The translations under genes were made by a program, and so were the position numbers. A DNA stretch of 39,920 nt, taken from NCBI GenBank assembly GCA_903901345.1, contig CAIUQQ010000370.1:1-39920 (forward strand), given 5' to 3'. The stretch comes from an uncultured Bacteroidota bacterium (GTDB taxonomy: Bacteria > Bacteroidota > Bacteroidia > UKL13-3). Under the pieces are notes generated by a model. It worked only from the letters and a program-made list of their open reading frames with translations. It did no database searches and was not told where the DNA came from. Below are positions 10,038 to 19,939 of this stretch, piece by piece (the stretch's first letter is position 1; every line of letters starts with the position of its first letter).

Positions 10038-10083
10038 TTTTAGAATTGCTGCTATTTTGTCAATAATGGCAGCTATTCTAAAA
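10038..10083. terminator. Imperfect intergenic hairpin
   Basis: TTTTAGAATtGCTGCtATT...AATggCAGCtATTCTAAAA in the intergenic gap. Confidence 0.5.
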
Positions 10084-10092
10084 TTTTTATGC

Positions 10093-11037
10093 TTATTTCT
10101 TATCAATTAATTTATACAACTCGTCTAACTTTGGCGTTAAAATAATTTCAGTTCTACGGTTTTTAGCTCTTCCCTCAGGTGAATCATTACTCACTTTTGG
10201 CATGTATTCACTGCGGCCAGCAGCAGTTAAACGCTTAGGATTTACTTTACTTACATCGCTTAAAATTCTAACAATATTTGTTGCACGACCTGTACTTAAT
10301 TCCCAATTATCTTTAAAATTTATAGAGCTACGCAATGGAACATTATCAGTATGACCTTCAATTAAAACATCAATGTCAGGATTTTTATTTAACACATCAG
10401 CTAATTTTTTAATTGCTTCTTGGCCTTTTTCTTCAATATCTGCACTTCCTGATTTGAATAATAGTTTATCGCTTAACGAAACATAAACTTTACCATTTTT
10501 CATTTCTACCGTTAATTCTTCACTATTAAAACTTAGCAAAGCACGTTTTACTATTTCATTTAAAGCATTGGTAATTGAATCTTGTCTGCGAATTATACTT
10601 TCTAATTCTATTAATCGTTTTTCTCTTGCAAAAAGCATGTCTTCTTTTTGTTTCAATGCCAAGTTTAATTGCTCCGTTTTACTTAATGACGATTTCAATA
10701 AATCAGTATAATGCTGATTCATTTCTGTGTAATCAGTTTGCAAAGCTTTATGTTTTCTATTTAACTCATTATATTTTGCTAATAAATCGCGATAAGTTGA
10801 ATCCAAAGCTCTGAAATCAATTCCACGTTGGGTAGTATCTTGGTTAAATACAACATTGATAGTATGTAAAGTATCTCGCTGACCAGTTGCAGTTTTAAAG
10901 CGTTTACTCATAAAAAAATTATGCGATTTTTCTTTAAATCCCTTTGGATTTTTAATTACACCTTTAGGATTTTCTACTTGAGCAAATACTGTTAAAGTGC
11001 TTATAAATAATAGTGCAAATGCAATGCAGTTTTTCAT
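10093..11037 (-). CDS. OmpA/MotB-like outer-membrane protein with signal peptide and coiled coil
   Basis: KLLFKSGSADIEEKGQEAIKKLADVLNKNPDIDVLIEGHTDNVP...NWELSTGRATNIVRIL...RLTAAGRSEYMP...NRRTEIILTP. Confidence 0.95.
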   Translation of the reverse strand: MKNCIAFALLFISTLTVFAQVENPKGVIKNPKGFKEKSHNFFMSKRFKTATGQRDTLHTINVVFNQDTTQRGIDFRALDSTYRDLLAKYNELNRKHKALQTDYTEMNQHYTDLLKSSLSKTEQLNLALKQKEDMLFAREKRLIELESIIRRQDSITNALNEIVKRALLSFNSEELTVEMKNGKVYVSLSDKLLFKSGSADIEEKGQEAIKKLADVLNKNPDIDVLIEGHTDNVPLRSSINFKDNWELSTGRATNIVRILSDVSKVNPKRLTAAGRSEYMPKVSNDSPEGRAKNRRTEIILTPKLDELYKLIDKK

Positions 11038-11304
11038 ATTGATTTTGGTAAATATTTAAAAAAACAAATTTTAGGTTTGATTTCCGTATTTACTATGAAT
11101 CTAAACACCAATTTATCAAGATAATTGGTTATTTGAAATATATTATAGACAATTATTAAAGGGCAATTGGCAAAAAGCAATTTGAAAGATTCAAATGCAA
11201 CTCAATTAAATTCATTAACAAATCAACTTTATTAACCAAATAACTAAGGAATTTAAACAGTAAAATATGCAAAATATTTCTGTATCAAATTTGGTTAAAA
11301 TTTT

Positions 11305-11312
11305 TACATTTG
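11305..11312 (+). promoter_or_regulatory. Candidate -7 element TACATTTG upstream of sod
   Basis: TAnnTTTG match about 70 bp upstream of the sod ATG; no convincing -33 element at standard spacing. Confidence 0.35.
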
Positions 11313-11379
11313 CAGTGCAAAATTGAATTGTTCAATTTTATAAATCAAGTATTTTAAACTTTAAAAAACCATAAATATT

Positions 11380-11985
11380 ATGTCATTCGAATTACCAAAA
11401 CTTACTTACGAATACACAGCGCTAGAGCCAAATATTGATGCTCGCACTATGGAAATTCACCACACAAAACATCATCAAGCTTATGTTACCAATTTAAACA
11501 ATGCATTAGCTGGAACCGATGCTGAAAATTTAAGCATTGAAGATATTTGTAAAAATATTTCAAAATATCCAATGCCAGTTCGCAACAATGGTGGCGGGCA
11601 TTTTAACCATAGTTTCTTTTGGAAAATTATTGGTCCAAATGCTGGTGGAAGTCCAAGTGGAAAATTATTAGATGCCATTAATGCAGACTTAGGTGGAATG
11701 GACAAATTCAAAGAAGAATTTACAAAAGCAGCAACTACCCGTTTTGGTTCTGGTTGGGCTTGGTTATGTTTGAAAGAAGGCAAATTATGTGTTTGCTCTA
11801 CTCCAAACCAAGACAATCCTTTAATGGACATTGCAGAATGCAAAGGAACTCCAGTTTTAGGTTTAGATGTTTGGGAACATGCTTATTATTTGCATTACCA
11901 AAACCGCAGACCTGATTATATTTCAGCGTTTTGGAATGTAGTAAATTGGGTAGAAGTAGAAAAAAATTATGCTGCAGCTTTGTAG
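11380..11985 (+). CDS. sod: Superoxide dismutase (Fe/Mn)
   Basis: [34 protein letters not shown]...[19 protein letters not shown] metal-binding signature. Confidence 0.97.
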   Translation: MSFELPKLTYEYTALEPNIDARTMEIHHTKHHQAYVTNLNNALAGTDAENLSIEDICKNISKYPMPVRNNGGGHFNHSFFWKIIGPNAGGSPSGKLLDAINADLGGMDKFKEEFTKAATTRFGSGWAWLCLKEGKLCVCSTPNQDNPLMDIAECKGTPVLGLDVWEHAYYLHYQNRRPDYISAFWNVVNWVEVEKNYAAAL

Positions 11986-12007
11986 TATTTTGTTTATTTC
12001 ATAATTT

Positions 12008-12045
12008 AAAAAGCCGACTATCTTTAGCCTGAAAGTCGGCTTTTT
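12008..12045. terminator. Bidirectional terminator hairpin between sod and GH81
   Basis: AAAAAGCCGACT...AGTCGGCTTTTT. Confidence 0.9.
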
Positions 12046-12066
12046 GTTTTAAAAACCTAATTAATT

Positions 12067-14382
12067 TTATTCTTCTTTATAAACTTTTCTAAATATTTTA
12101 TTATCTCCATCTTGAACAGCAAGTATAAAAAATCCATTTTTCAGGCTTTCCAAATCTATCAAATTTGAATTTATTTTTCCTGATAATAATAACCTTCCAT
12201 CCATTGAAAAAACTTTCCATTCCGCCAAATTTGATGCTCCAATTACTGAAATAGTTTTTGAAAATGGATTTGGAAATATATTCAAATCTTTAGCATTTAT
12301 TTCATTGTTTCTAGTTGCCTTTACCAATGAAAAAGTAAGTTTTCCTAAATTAAATCCTGCCTCATCAAACCTAATTTTTAAAATTTGTTTTCCAGCAGGA
12401 AGTGTAATATTATTTACTGTTTTGGTAGCAAATATTTTCCAATTATTAGAAGTACTATTCACCTTAATATTTGAAGCTATAACAGTTGTATCAATTAAAA
12501 TACTAAATGGTCCTCCACCAGCAGCAATGCCAGAACTATATCTGAAATTTAAGTCGTAAATTCCAGGTTTTTCTACAAAAACAGAATAACTTAACCACTC
12601 CCCTTTTTCAATATGTTCTACTATATAACCTTCACTTGCATACAAACCTGCATCTACATATTCTGGCACTCTAAATGTTCCAACTTCATTGGTAGTTGAG
12701 TTGTCGAAATAGGAAACACCTTGCCCAATTCCACCTTCATAATAATCGTACAAACCAGGCTCAATGCTTTGATTTGGAATAGAAACAATTTTGTTTAAAT
12801 AAGGAAGTTGTGAACCAACTATTACTTCTTCCACATTACTTATTTGATAGTCATTATTAATAAATGCTTTTACAAAAAACGGGTGAATTCCAATATTTAA
12901 AGGAGGAGTAATTATTTGAAAGGGTGCTTTATTTACTGTTCTCAAAAGCGTTAATCCGTCATAAAATTCAACTTTATTTACAGCTCCTTCCAAAATATTT
13001 ACATTTAAAAAAGCATTGCCTTGCGCATTTATTTTTTTTTGCTGTGCAACCAAATTTGCTTGAATATTTACATCTCGATTGGTAACTAATTTACCAGGTA
13101 AAACATTAAGCGAAAAACCATCGGAAAACAAAACGACAATGGCACTTTTACCTAAGTTTTGGGCTACATAAGTTTTAACACCATCTTTATTAAACACAGC
13201 TGAAATTGGGTAATTTGCAGTAACATTGGCATCGGGAAAACCTAAACTATTAAAAGTATGCAACCAATGGTAAGTTTGCGCATCGCTACAGCCTCCTTTT
13301 GGTTTATAACTGGTGTAATTATTATATAATTTAATGGCTTCATTTGGGTCAATCATGGCCAAATAGCTCCAATATATTTCAAACCACAAATTATCGTTTG
13401 GAGTATTTGTACTAATTCCCGTTTTGGCTTTCATGTCGTTCCATAAAGTGCGAACATAAGCGGTATCGTGGGCTAAATAAAGTGACGAACCAGTAAGCGG
13501 AAATATTTCAATTCCATACATTGCTGCAATATCATTGGTCCAAAAAGTACCTCTATCATAACCATCGTTCCAAACACGTGAACACATAATTTGCGAATAA
13601 TTTGATGAAAAATTTCTTTTACTTTTATTGAAATAATATTCGTCAATGGCAGTTTGTTCGGTGGTATAAAGATAAACACCCAAATCTCTCATGGCCATAT
13701 TTCCTGTAATTTGACCCCATTGAATCAGCGATGCATTAAAATTCATGGCCTCCGATGATGATTCTTGGTTATTTCCGTGTGGTTCATTGTTTAATAATCC
13801 CGATGCAAAACTATGGCCAGCATACGGACTAAAGTTTCGCAAATAAGGGAACAAACTATCTGTTCTTTCCCAGTTTGCAGCATCTTTAACCATTAAGTTT
13901 ATCATAGCACCCCACTGTGCCGACCAGCCCGGTTCAAACTCTTCAATAGCAGCGGCAGTTTGAATAAAATATCCATAATGAAAATGATGGTCATTGATAT
14001 TAGCATCTGAGGAATATCCAGATGGAAAACCAATGAGTGTAGTCCAAGAAGGGTTATAATAAAATAAAAAAGCATTTTCACCACTTTCGGCTTTTAGCCA
14101 ATCTTCCATTCGTTCTTTTACGGTTGCTAAAATTTTGTTTTTAGTTTCTAAATTACCTGTTTGCGCAGCAATTCTAGCTACTTGCATTAATTTATTCATG
14201 GCCAAACCTTCGTTGTACGAATCTGTCCAAGTATCTAAAGAAGCATTTTTCAATAAATTAATTTTTGTTTGCAATGCACTTGCATCAAAACCAAGGCTGT
14301 ATTTAGCCAAATTAGGTAAAGTAGGTAAAATGCCTTTGAATTTATTTTCTACTATAAAAATATTTCCCGCTAACATTTTCAT
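12067..14382 (-). CDS. GH81 endo-beta-1,3-glucanase, C-terminal part with CBM-like region and T9SS type A sorting domain (downstream half of a frameshifted gene)
   Basis: NDHHFHYGYFIQTAAAI...WERTDSLFPYLRNFSPYAGHSFASGL...NNQESSSEAMNFNASLIQWG (GH81 core); C-terminal LNIFPNPFSKTISVIG...LKNGFFILAVQ T9SS tail. Coding continues upstream of the annotated Met to the frameshift. Confidence 0.88.
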   Translation of the reverse strand: MKMLAGNIFIVENKFKGILPTLPNLAKYSLGFDASALQTKINLLKNASLDTWTDSYNEGLAMNKLMQVARIAAQTGNLETKNKILATVKERMEDWLKAESGENAFLFYYNPSWTTLIGFPSGYSSDANINDHHFHYGYFIQTAAAIEEFEPGWSAQWGAMINLMVKDAANWERTDSLFPYLRNFSPYAGHSFASGLLNNEPHGNNQESSSEAMNFNASLIQWGQITGNMAMRDLGVYLYTTEQTAIDEYYFNKSKRNFSSNYSQIMCSRVWNDGYDRGTFWTNDIAAMYGIEIFPLTGSSLYLAHDTAYVRTLWNDMKAKTGISTNTPNDNLWFEIYWSYLAMIDPNEAIKLYNNYTSYKPKGGCSDAQTYHWLHTFNSLGFPDANVTANYPISAVFNKDGVKTYVAQNLGKSAIVVLFSDGFSLNVLPGKLVTNRDVNIQANLVAQQKKINAQGNAFLNVNILEGAVNKVEFYDGLTLLRTVNKAPFQIITPPLNIGIHPFFVKAFINNDYQISNVEEVIVGSQLPYLNKIVSIPNQSIEPGLYDYYEGGIGQGVSYFDNSTTNEVGTFRVPEYVDAGLYASEGYIVEHIEKGEWLSYSVFVEKPGIYDLNFRYSSGIAAGGGPFSILIDTTVIASNIKVNSTSNNWKIFATKTVNNITLPAGKQILKIRFDEAGFNLGKLTFSLVKATRNNEINAKDLNIFPNPFSKTISVIGASNLAEWKVFSMDGRLLLSGKINSNLIDLESLKNGFFILAVQDGDNKIFRKVYKEE

Positions 14383-14435
14383 GGTTCCTCTTGATGTTTG
14401 ATAGCTTATAGTTCCTGGCTTTAATGAATTGTTAC

Positions 14436-15353
14436 TTAAATGCGCCCATTGATGTGGTAATAAACCCTATTCGGCCCTTCTTTTATTTCGGTAGTAAGTG
14501 TAAAAGTAGTTTGAACCAAAGCGGTAGCAGGAGTATAATTATAGTTTACAATACTTTGAGTAGGAAAAACATAAGCATATTGTTTAAAATCGTTGGCTGT
14601 ACTTTGGACATTTGCACCTTGGGGTAACATAACAGCCGAAAAATAATTTTTACCTGCAAGACTTGAAGTATAAATATTTCCATTTTTTATCCAAATAGAA
14701 CCAACTGGAGCATAAACCGCAAAATTAGAACTACTTAAAGAATTGGTAATTAAAAGCATTTCATTTTGAATATTTACAGTTCCAATAGAAACATTGATAC
14801 TGGCCGAATCGGAATTACTTTTTGTAAAATAAACAAATGGCATGCCATTACCAATGGTAGCTTTTAATTGGCGCGAACCATTGTTCCAACTGGTTTCTAC
14901 CAACCAATCGGAATGATTAGAAACAGTAGGATATGTAACCGAAAGTCCAGTTAAACCAACAATAATTGGTTGTTCAGGACCCATTGGTTGCCTTGAATCA
15001 ATAGCACCTAAACCCAAAAAAGTATAACTCATTACCAAACCTGAACTGGTTGCCCTCATTGATAAAGGATAATTATACAAATTAGCATTTGTAAAACTTA
15101 ATAAACCAGTCCACCAATCGTTGGTGGGAATGGCTTTATTGGCTGCAAAGCCTGAAACACGAGGCGTACCTGCAGGTTTATTGTTTCTTCCTGCGGCATC
15201 AGCTGGAGGTAATTGAGTGGTGTAACTACCAGAACCAATTGGAATAATTTGGGCTGATAAATGAAAGAAAATTCCAAATAAAAGGAGAGAAAGTAAACAA
15301 AGCTTTTTTAAATTAATAATTAGGTTCATATATTTTGATTTATCAAATTCCAA
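14436..15353 (-). CDS. GH81 endo-beta-1,3-glucanase, N-terminal part (upstream half of a frameshifted gene; likely true start ATG 15329)
   Basis: Signal peptide MNLIINLKKLCLLSLLLFGIFFHLSAQ; PTNDWWTGLLSF...NYPLSMRATSSGLVMSY typical of the GH81 N-terminus; terminates at the frameshift near 14462. Confidence 0.85.
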   Translation of the reverse strand: MEFDKSKYMNLIINLKKLCLLSLLLFGIFFHLSAQIIPIGSGSYTTQLPPADAAGRNNKPAGTPRVSGFAANKAIPTNDWWTGLLSFTNANLYNYPLSMRATSSGLVMSYTFLGLGAIDSRQPMGPEQPIIVGLTGLSVTYPTVSNHSDWLVETSWNNGSRQLKATIGNGMPFVYFTKSNSDSASINVSIGTVNIQNEMLLITNSLSSSNFAVYAPVGSIWIKNGNIYTSSLAGKNYFSAVMLPQGANVQSTANDFKQYAYVFPTQSIVNYNYTPATALVQTTFTLTTEIKEGPNRVYYHINGRI

Positions 15354-15613
15354 AATTAAAATTTATTCTTTCCTTGTACTTTTAAATAGTACTTGTTGTA
15401 GCTTTGATGTAGTAATGAATTTAATAAAATATAACATTACCAAATGTTTAGAAAACAATGAAAAGGTTTGAGATAGTATATTTAAAATAATTATTCTGAA
15501 TTATCACAGTTAGACTTTTAAAATAATAGTTCCCTTCATCTATTTGACTACGAAGTTTAACAATCAACAAATCAAACAAATATAAGCTAAATATTAATTC
15601 AGTGTAACTATTT

Positions 15614-15621
15614 TAGTTTTG
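15614..15621 (+). promoter_or_regulatory. Candidate -7 element TAGTTTTG
   Basis: TAnnTTTG match 32 bp upstream of the 44-aa ORF. Confidence 0.35.
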
Positions 15622-15653
15622 TGAACGTTAAATAGACTACAACATAAAAAACC

Positions 15654-15788
15654 ATGAAAACAACGTTGATTATATTATTATTTGGTGGCTTAACATTAGG
15701 AACATTTACCAAAGGTTGTGGTAAAGCTAATAAAACCGAAAAACCAGTAAGCGAACAACAAGAAGAAAATTCAAATAAAAAATTATAA
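15654..15788 (+). CDS. Small Cys-containing exported peptide (44 aa)
   Basis: Manual translation: MKTTLIILLFGGLTLGTFTKGCGKANKTEKPVSEQQEENSNKKL; N-terminal hydrophobic segment then GCGK lipobox-like site; candidate promoter upstream, terminator downstream. Below the ORF-track size limit. Confidence 0.55.
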   Translation: MKTTLIILLFGGLTLGTFTKGCGKANKTEKPVSEQQEENSNKKL

Positions 15789-15842
15789 TAAGTACGAGCG
15801 TAAGCTTATATAATATCTCTTCATAAGATTTAAATTACCTAC

Positions 15843-15880
15843 AAAAGCCGACTTTCAAGCAATTGATTAGTCGGTTTTTT
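15843..15880. terminator. Terminator hairpin
   Basis: AAAAGCCGACT-TTCAAGCAATTGATT-AGTCGGTTTTTT. Confidence 0.85.
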
Positions 15881-15950
15881 GTTGTTTAAAAACAGTTTGT
15901 TTCCATGTAAATGAAATATATGTTTGCAATGCAATTTAAAAGGGTTTTTT

Positions 15951-17273
15951 ATGAAAAAAATATTGGTAATAGGCGCAGGTCTTTCGTCTTCATACTTAAT
16001 AAAATGTTTGTTGGCAAACGCCAAAAAGGAAAATTGGCAAGTTACCATTGCTGATCAAAGCATTGATTTAGCCAAGCAAAAAATAGGAAGTAGTAAACAA
16101 GGAATTGCTTTAGCATTTAATATTAATAACCAAAACGAACGCGAAGAAGCTATCAAAAATACAGATTTAGTGGTTTCACTTTTACCTCCAACTTTACACA
16201 TTATTGCAGCGCATGACTGTATTAAATTTAAAAAGAATTTGGTAACTGCCAGTTATGTAACGCCTCCAATGCAAAGTTTAAACGAAGCAGCTTTGAAAGC
16301 AAATGTTTTGTTTTTAAACGAAATAGGTTTAGATCCAGGCATTGACCATTTGTCGGCCATGGAAATGATTCACAAAATACAAAAAGATGGGGGAAATATT
16401 ACCTCATTCAAATCGTTTTGTGGTGGTTTGGTAGCTCCTGAATTTGATACCAATCCGTGGAACTATAAATTTACTTGGAATCCTAGAAACGTTATTTTAG
16501 CTGGACAAGCTACCGCTCAATATTTAGAAAATGGTTTAATAAAATTTATACCACCAAACAGAATTTTTGAACAAACAGCAAGCGTAAATATTTCCAATTA
16601 TGGTGTTTTTGAAATGTATGCCAACCGCGATAGTTTAAGTTATATTGAACCCTATGGTTTACAAAAAGCCACTTCTGTAATTAGAGGAACTTTGCGCAAA
16701 AAAGGATTTAGCCAAAGCTGGAATTTATTAGTGAAATTAGGCTTAACAGACGATAGTTTTTGCATACATAATAGTAACGTTTTAACCTATCGCGATTGGG
16801 TAGCATCGTTTTTAAGTGGTGCTAATCATGGCAATGTAGAAGAAGTATTTTGTGCATTTTTTAACATTACAAAAGCTAGCAAAGACTTTAAAAGAGTAAA
16901 ATGGTTGGGATTATTTACCAATGAAATTATTGGGCTTGAAAACGCCACTCCAGCCCAAATACTTCAACATATATTACAACAAAAATGGTTGTTAGAAAAA
17001 ACCGATTTAGACATGATTGTAATGAAACATGAAATAGCATTTGAGTTAAATAATAAAAAGCAAAAAATTAATAGCACATTGGTAGTAAAAGGCGAAGACA
17101 AAACTTATACTGCCATGGCTAAAACAGTGGGATTGCCAATGGCAATAGCATGCAAGTTAATATTGCAAAATAAAATAAAAGCCAAAGGTGTTCAAATTCC
17201 AATTACTGCTGAGTTTTACAAACCTATTTTAGCTGAATTAGCAAAAAATGGAATTGCGTTTATTGAAGAATAA
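15951..17273 (+). CDS. Saccharopine dehydrogenase family protein
   Basis: MKKILVIGAGLSSSYLIKCLL Rossmann motif; VVSLLPPTLHIIAAHDCIKFKKNLVTASYVTPPM...FLNEIGLDPGIDHLSAMEMIHKI. ORF track opens at 15924; ATG 15951 is the likelier start. Confidence 0.92.
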   Translation: MKKILVIGAGLSSSYLIKCLLANAKKENWQVTIADQSIDLAKQKIGSSKQGIALAFNINNQNEREEAIKNTDLVVSLLPPTLHIIAAHDCIKFKKNLVTASYVTPPMQSLNEAALKANVLFLNEIGLDPGIDHLSAMEMIHKIQKDGGNITSFKSFCGGLVAPEFDTNPWNYKFTWNPRNVILAGQATAQYLENGLIKFIPPNRIFEQTASVNISNYGVFEMYANRDSLSYIEPYGLQKATSVIRGTLRKKGFSQSWNLLVKLGLTDDSFCIHNSNVLTYRDWVASFLSGANHGNVEEVFCAFFNITKASKDFKRVKWLGLFTNEIIGLENATPAQILQHILQQKWLLEKTDLDMIVMKHEIAFELNNKKQKINSTLVVKGEDKTYTAMAKTVGLPMAIACKLILQNKIKAKGVQIPITAEFYKPILAELAKNGIAFIEE

Positions 17274-17289
17274 AGTAAAAATAAAAAAT

Positions 17290-17322
17290 ATTAGGAGTGA
17301 AAAAGCTTCACTCCTATTTATA
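17290..17322. terminator. Bidirectional terminator hairpin between convergent genes
   Basis: TAGGAGTGAA-AAAGC-TTCACTCCTA. Confidence 0.85.
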
Positions 17323-17324
17323 TT

Positions 17325-17810
17325 TTATTCAAAAATAATATTGTTTGAGGTAATAGAAATTGTTCCTGCAGTAATCCAACCACAGTTATTAGATATTTCA
17401 CTTAAATCAAGAACTTTGTTAGGCTCTATAGTTGAATAATTTTGATATTGCCAAGTATTTGCTCCACATATATAAGTGATTGTATAATCAAAAAGCATTC
17501 TTTTAGCAGTAGTATTTTGAATGTTTAAGGAAATGTTACAATTGGGTTTAAGTGTTTTACATTCTGCTGCTTCATAAGATTCCAACTCTTGCATAAACTT
17601 AAAAATTGCTACTACAGGTTGATTTCCTGCTGAAGAGTGTATATCGTTAAGAGCAATACTTTTCATTAAACTTGGTAGTTTAGTTGCTGTACATTTTGTG
17701 CTTGTTGAAGTTGAAGCTATATTTTCCTTTGAGCAACTGTAAATAATACAGTTAAAAGTAAAAATTGGCACTAAAGCTTTTAAAATAAATTTGTTTTTCA
17801 TTCTTTTCAT
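17325..17810 (-). CDS. Hypothetical lipoprotein
   Basis: N-terminus MKRMKNKFILKALVPIFTFNCIIYSCSKE with lipobox YSC. Confidence 0.7.
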   Translation of the reverse strand: MKRMKNKFILKALVPIFTFNCIIYSCSKENIASTSTSTKCTATKLPSLMKSIALNDIHSSAGNQPVVAIFKFMQELESYEAAECKTLKPNCNISLNIQNTTAKRMLFDYTITYICGANTWQYQNYSTIEPNKVLDLSEISNNCGWITAGTISITSNNIIFE

Positions 17811-18301
17811 TGTTTTTGTTCATCACAAATTTAAGTATTCAACAAAAAAATATTCTATTCATTTATCTATTTAAATGGAAGAAATGAATGATATAACAAT
17901 TCGAAATTTACAAATTGTATTTTACATGGATTTTTAGGAGACTAAAATAGATTTTTGTTTTTCAACATGGTTGGTAGATTAGTCTTTTTTTGTGGAATTT
18001 TATCAAAAAGTAATTAGAAGTATTGATGTTTTAAATTAAAATTAAAATATATTTCAAATAACTCAATTATTATTGAACTATATTGAGATTGAAACTAGAA
18101 AATAAGTCAATTACAGATACAAAACAATTGATTAGCTTACGTATTAAATATTTTATTTGTTGTTATTTAGTGATTTATTGCTTTTACTGATAAAATATTC
18201 AAATACAAATTTGTTTTTATTGTTCAATTATTTTCACTTTAAATTTATAAATAAAATCAATTCTTTTTATATTAATTGCAATCCAATTCAATAAATATTT
18301 T

Positions 18302-19420
18302 ATGATTAAATCAAGCGTATTAAGACTCATTTATTTTTCAGTTTTGTTTTGGGTAAATGGTCAGTTATTTGCGCAAGTTGATAACAGTTATTTAAACCAA
18401 CACATTTCAGTAAATGAAGCTGATAGCGGTAAGTTTGGCTTTTCGGTAACGGTGTTTAATTATATGCGCAATACCGAATATTTTAACAATATAGAATTAG
18501 GAAGAACCTTGTTTGGATATCAAGTAAGTCCATCATTTTCTTATCAACCAACAGGCAACATAAAAATTCAAGGAGGTGTATTTGTACGCAATGATTTTGG
18601 CGGAGAAACAACTGTTATTCCAACATTTACTGTTAAAACTAAATACCGCAATTTGGAAATGCTTCTGGGTACTTTAGAGGGCGCCACTAGCCACCAAATC
18701 ATTGAACCTATGTTCGACATTGCTAGAAACATAGAACATAGATTAGAAAATGGTTTTCAATTAAAATATCAAAAGCCAAAAACGTTTTTGGATGTTTGGA
18801 TTAATTGGGAAAAATTCATTGAGCGCGGCTCACCATATAAGGAGCAATTTACAGCTGGTTTAAATTATACGCAATTATTAAATAACCCAACACACCAATT
18901 TAAAGTTTATACGGTTTTACAAGGCATGTTAAGCCATGCTGGCGGACAAATAGATGCTGATATGGTAAATAAATTAACCATGAGAGCCAATTATACTGTA
19001 GGTTTGAAAACTAGTTATGAAATTTCTAAAAAACAAAAAGTAATTTTTGATGCTTATATATTGGGCTATAAAGATACTGGTGATACACTGGTGTTTAAAT
19101 TTCAAGATAATGGTTCTGCGGTATTCAGCAATATTTCATACCAATACAGCAACCTGCAATTTATGTTAAGTTATTTTGAAAGTAGATATTTTATATCGCC
19201 TCGAGGAACAGCTATTTACCAATGTCAAAGCATTGATGATCCAACATATAAAACATATAGTAGAAGGTTAATAATTCCAAGAATTATTTACAACAAAACG
19301 CTATTCAATCAAATTCAAATGAGTGCTAGGTTTGAACCTGTTATTGATACAATATCTCATATTTTTGATTACTCGTATTCGTTTTACTTGAAATATTATT
19401 TTGAAAAAACATTTCGTTAA
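18302..19420 (+). CDS. Hypothetical secreted/outer-membrane protein
   Basis: Signal peptide (...FSVLFWVNGQLFAQ) and alternating beta-strand-like pattern with an aromatic C-terminus (YYFEKTFR). Confidence 0.65.
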   Translation: MIKSSVLRLIYFSVLFWVNGQLFAQVDNSYLNQHISVNEADSGKFGFSVTVFNYMRNTEYFNNIELGRTLFGYQVSPSFSYQPTGNIKIQGGVFVRNDFGGETTVIPTFTVKTKYRNLEMLLGTLEGATSHQIIEPMFDIARNIEHRLENGFQLKYQKPKTFLDVWINWEKFIERGSPYKEQFTAGLNYTQLLNNPTHQFKVYTVLQGMLSHAGGQIDADMVNKLTMRANYTVGLKTSYEISKKQKVIFDAYILGYKDTGDTLVFKFQDNGSAVFSNISYQYSNLQFMLSYFESRYFISPRGTAIYQCQSIDDPTYKTYSRRLIIPRIIYNKTLFNQIQMSARFEPVIDTISHIFDYSYSFYLKYYFEKTFR

Positions 19421-19471
19421 ATTTTAGATTTTAGTTTACTTTGAACTTTCAATTTTTACCATACAAATAAC

Positions 19472-19918
19472 ATGAAGAAAATAGTAATTTTTAGTTTTTT
19501 AGTTTTAGCTGGTTTTAGCCAATTATTTGCTCAAGATAAAAAAGAAGGATCAAAAGCAGAAATTGCTTTTGAAAAAACGACACATGATTTTGGCACCATT
19601 TGGGATGGCGCTCCAGCAGAATATAGTTTTGAATTTACCAATAAAGGTCAAGCACCATTAATATTAAGTAATGTTCAACCAAGTTGCGGTTGTACCGCTC
19701 CTAGTTGGCCTCGCGAGCCAATTATGCCTGGCCAAAAAGCAAAAATAATAGTTGTTTATAGTGCGGGTTCTTTAAGAAGTGCATTTACAAAAACCATTAC
19801 AGTTGCTAGTAATGCAAGTACTAATAGTGTGGTTCTAACTATAAAAGGTGTGGTAAAAGACAAGCCACGTGAACCAGTTTCACCGGTTAAAACACAACCC
19901 GCTGAAGGAGGATTTTAA
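19472..19918 (+). CDS. DUF1573 domain protein
   Basis: Signal peptide; THDFGTIWDGAPAEYSFEFTNKGQAPLILSNVQPSCGCTAPSWPREPIMPGQKAKIIVVYSA. Confidence 0.92.
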   Translation: MKKIVIFSFLVLAGFSQLFAQDKKEGSKAEIAFEKTTHDFGTIWDGAPAEYSFEFTNKGQAPLILSNVQPSCGCTAPSWPREPIMPGQKAKIIVVYSAGSLRSAFTKTITVASNASTNSVVLTIKGVVKDKPREPVSPVKTQPAEGGF

Positions 19919-19939
19919 TATTTTATCTGAAATTCAACT

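Noticed and set aside
14455-14470. GGGTTTA heptamer at the GH81 frameshift as a programmed -1 frameshift site
   Set aside because: In the zero frame the codons are AGG GTT TAT, so the heptamer is out of phase for tandem slippage; a one-base loss is simpler.
17811-18301. 490-bp AT-rich gap as a possible ncRNA gene
   Set aside because: No stable hairpin, promoter-terminator pair or conserved ORF could be supported by eye.
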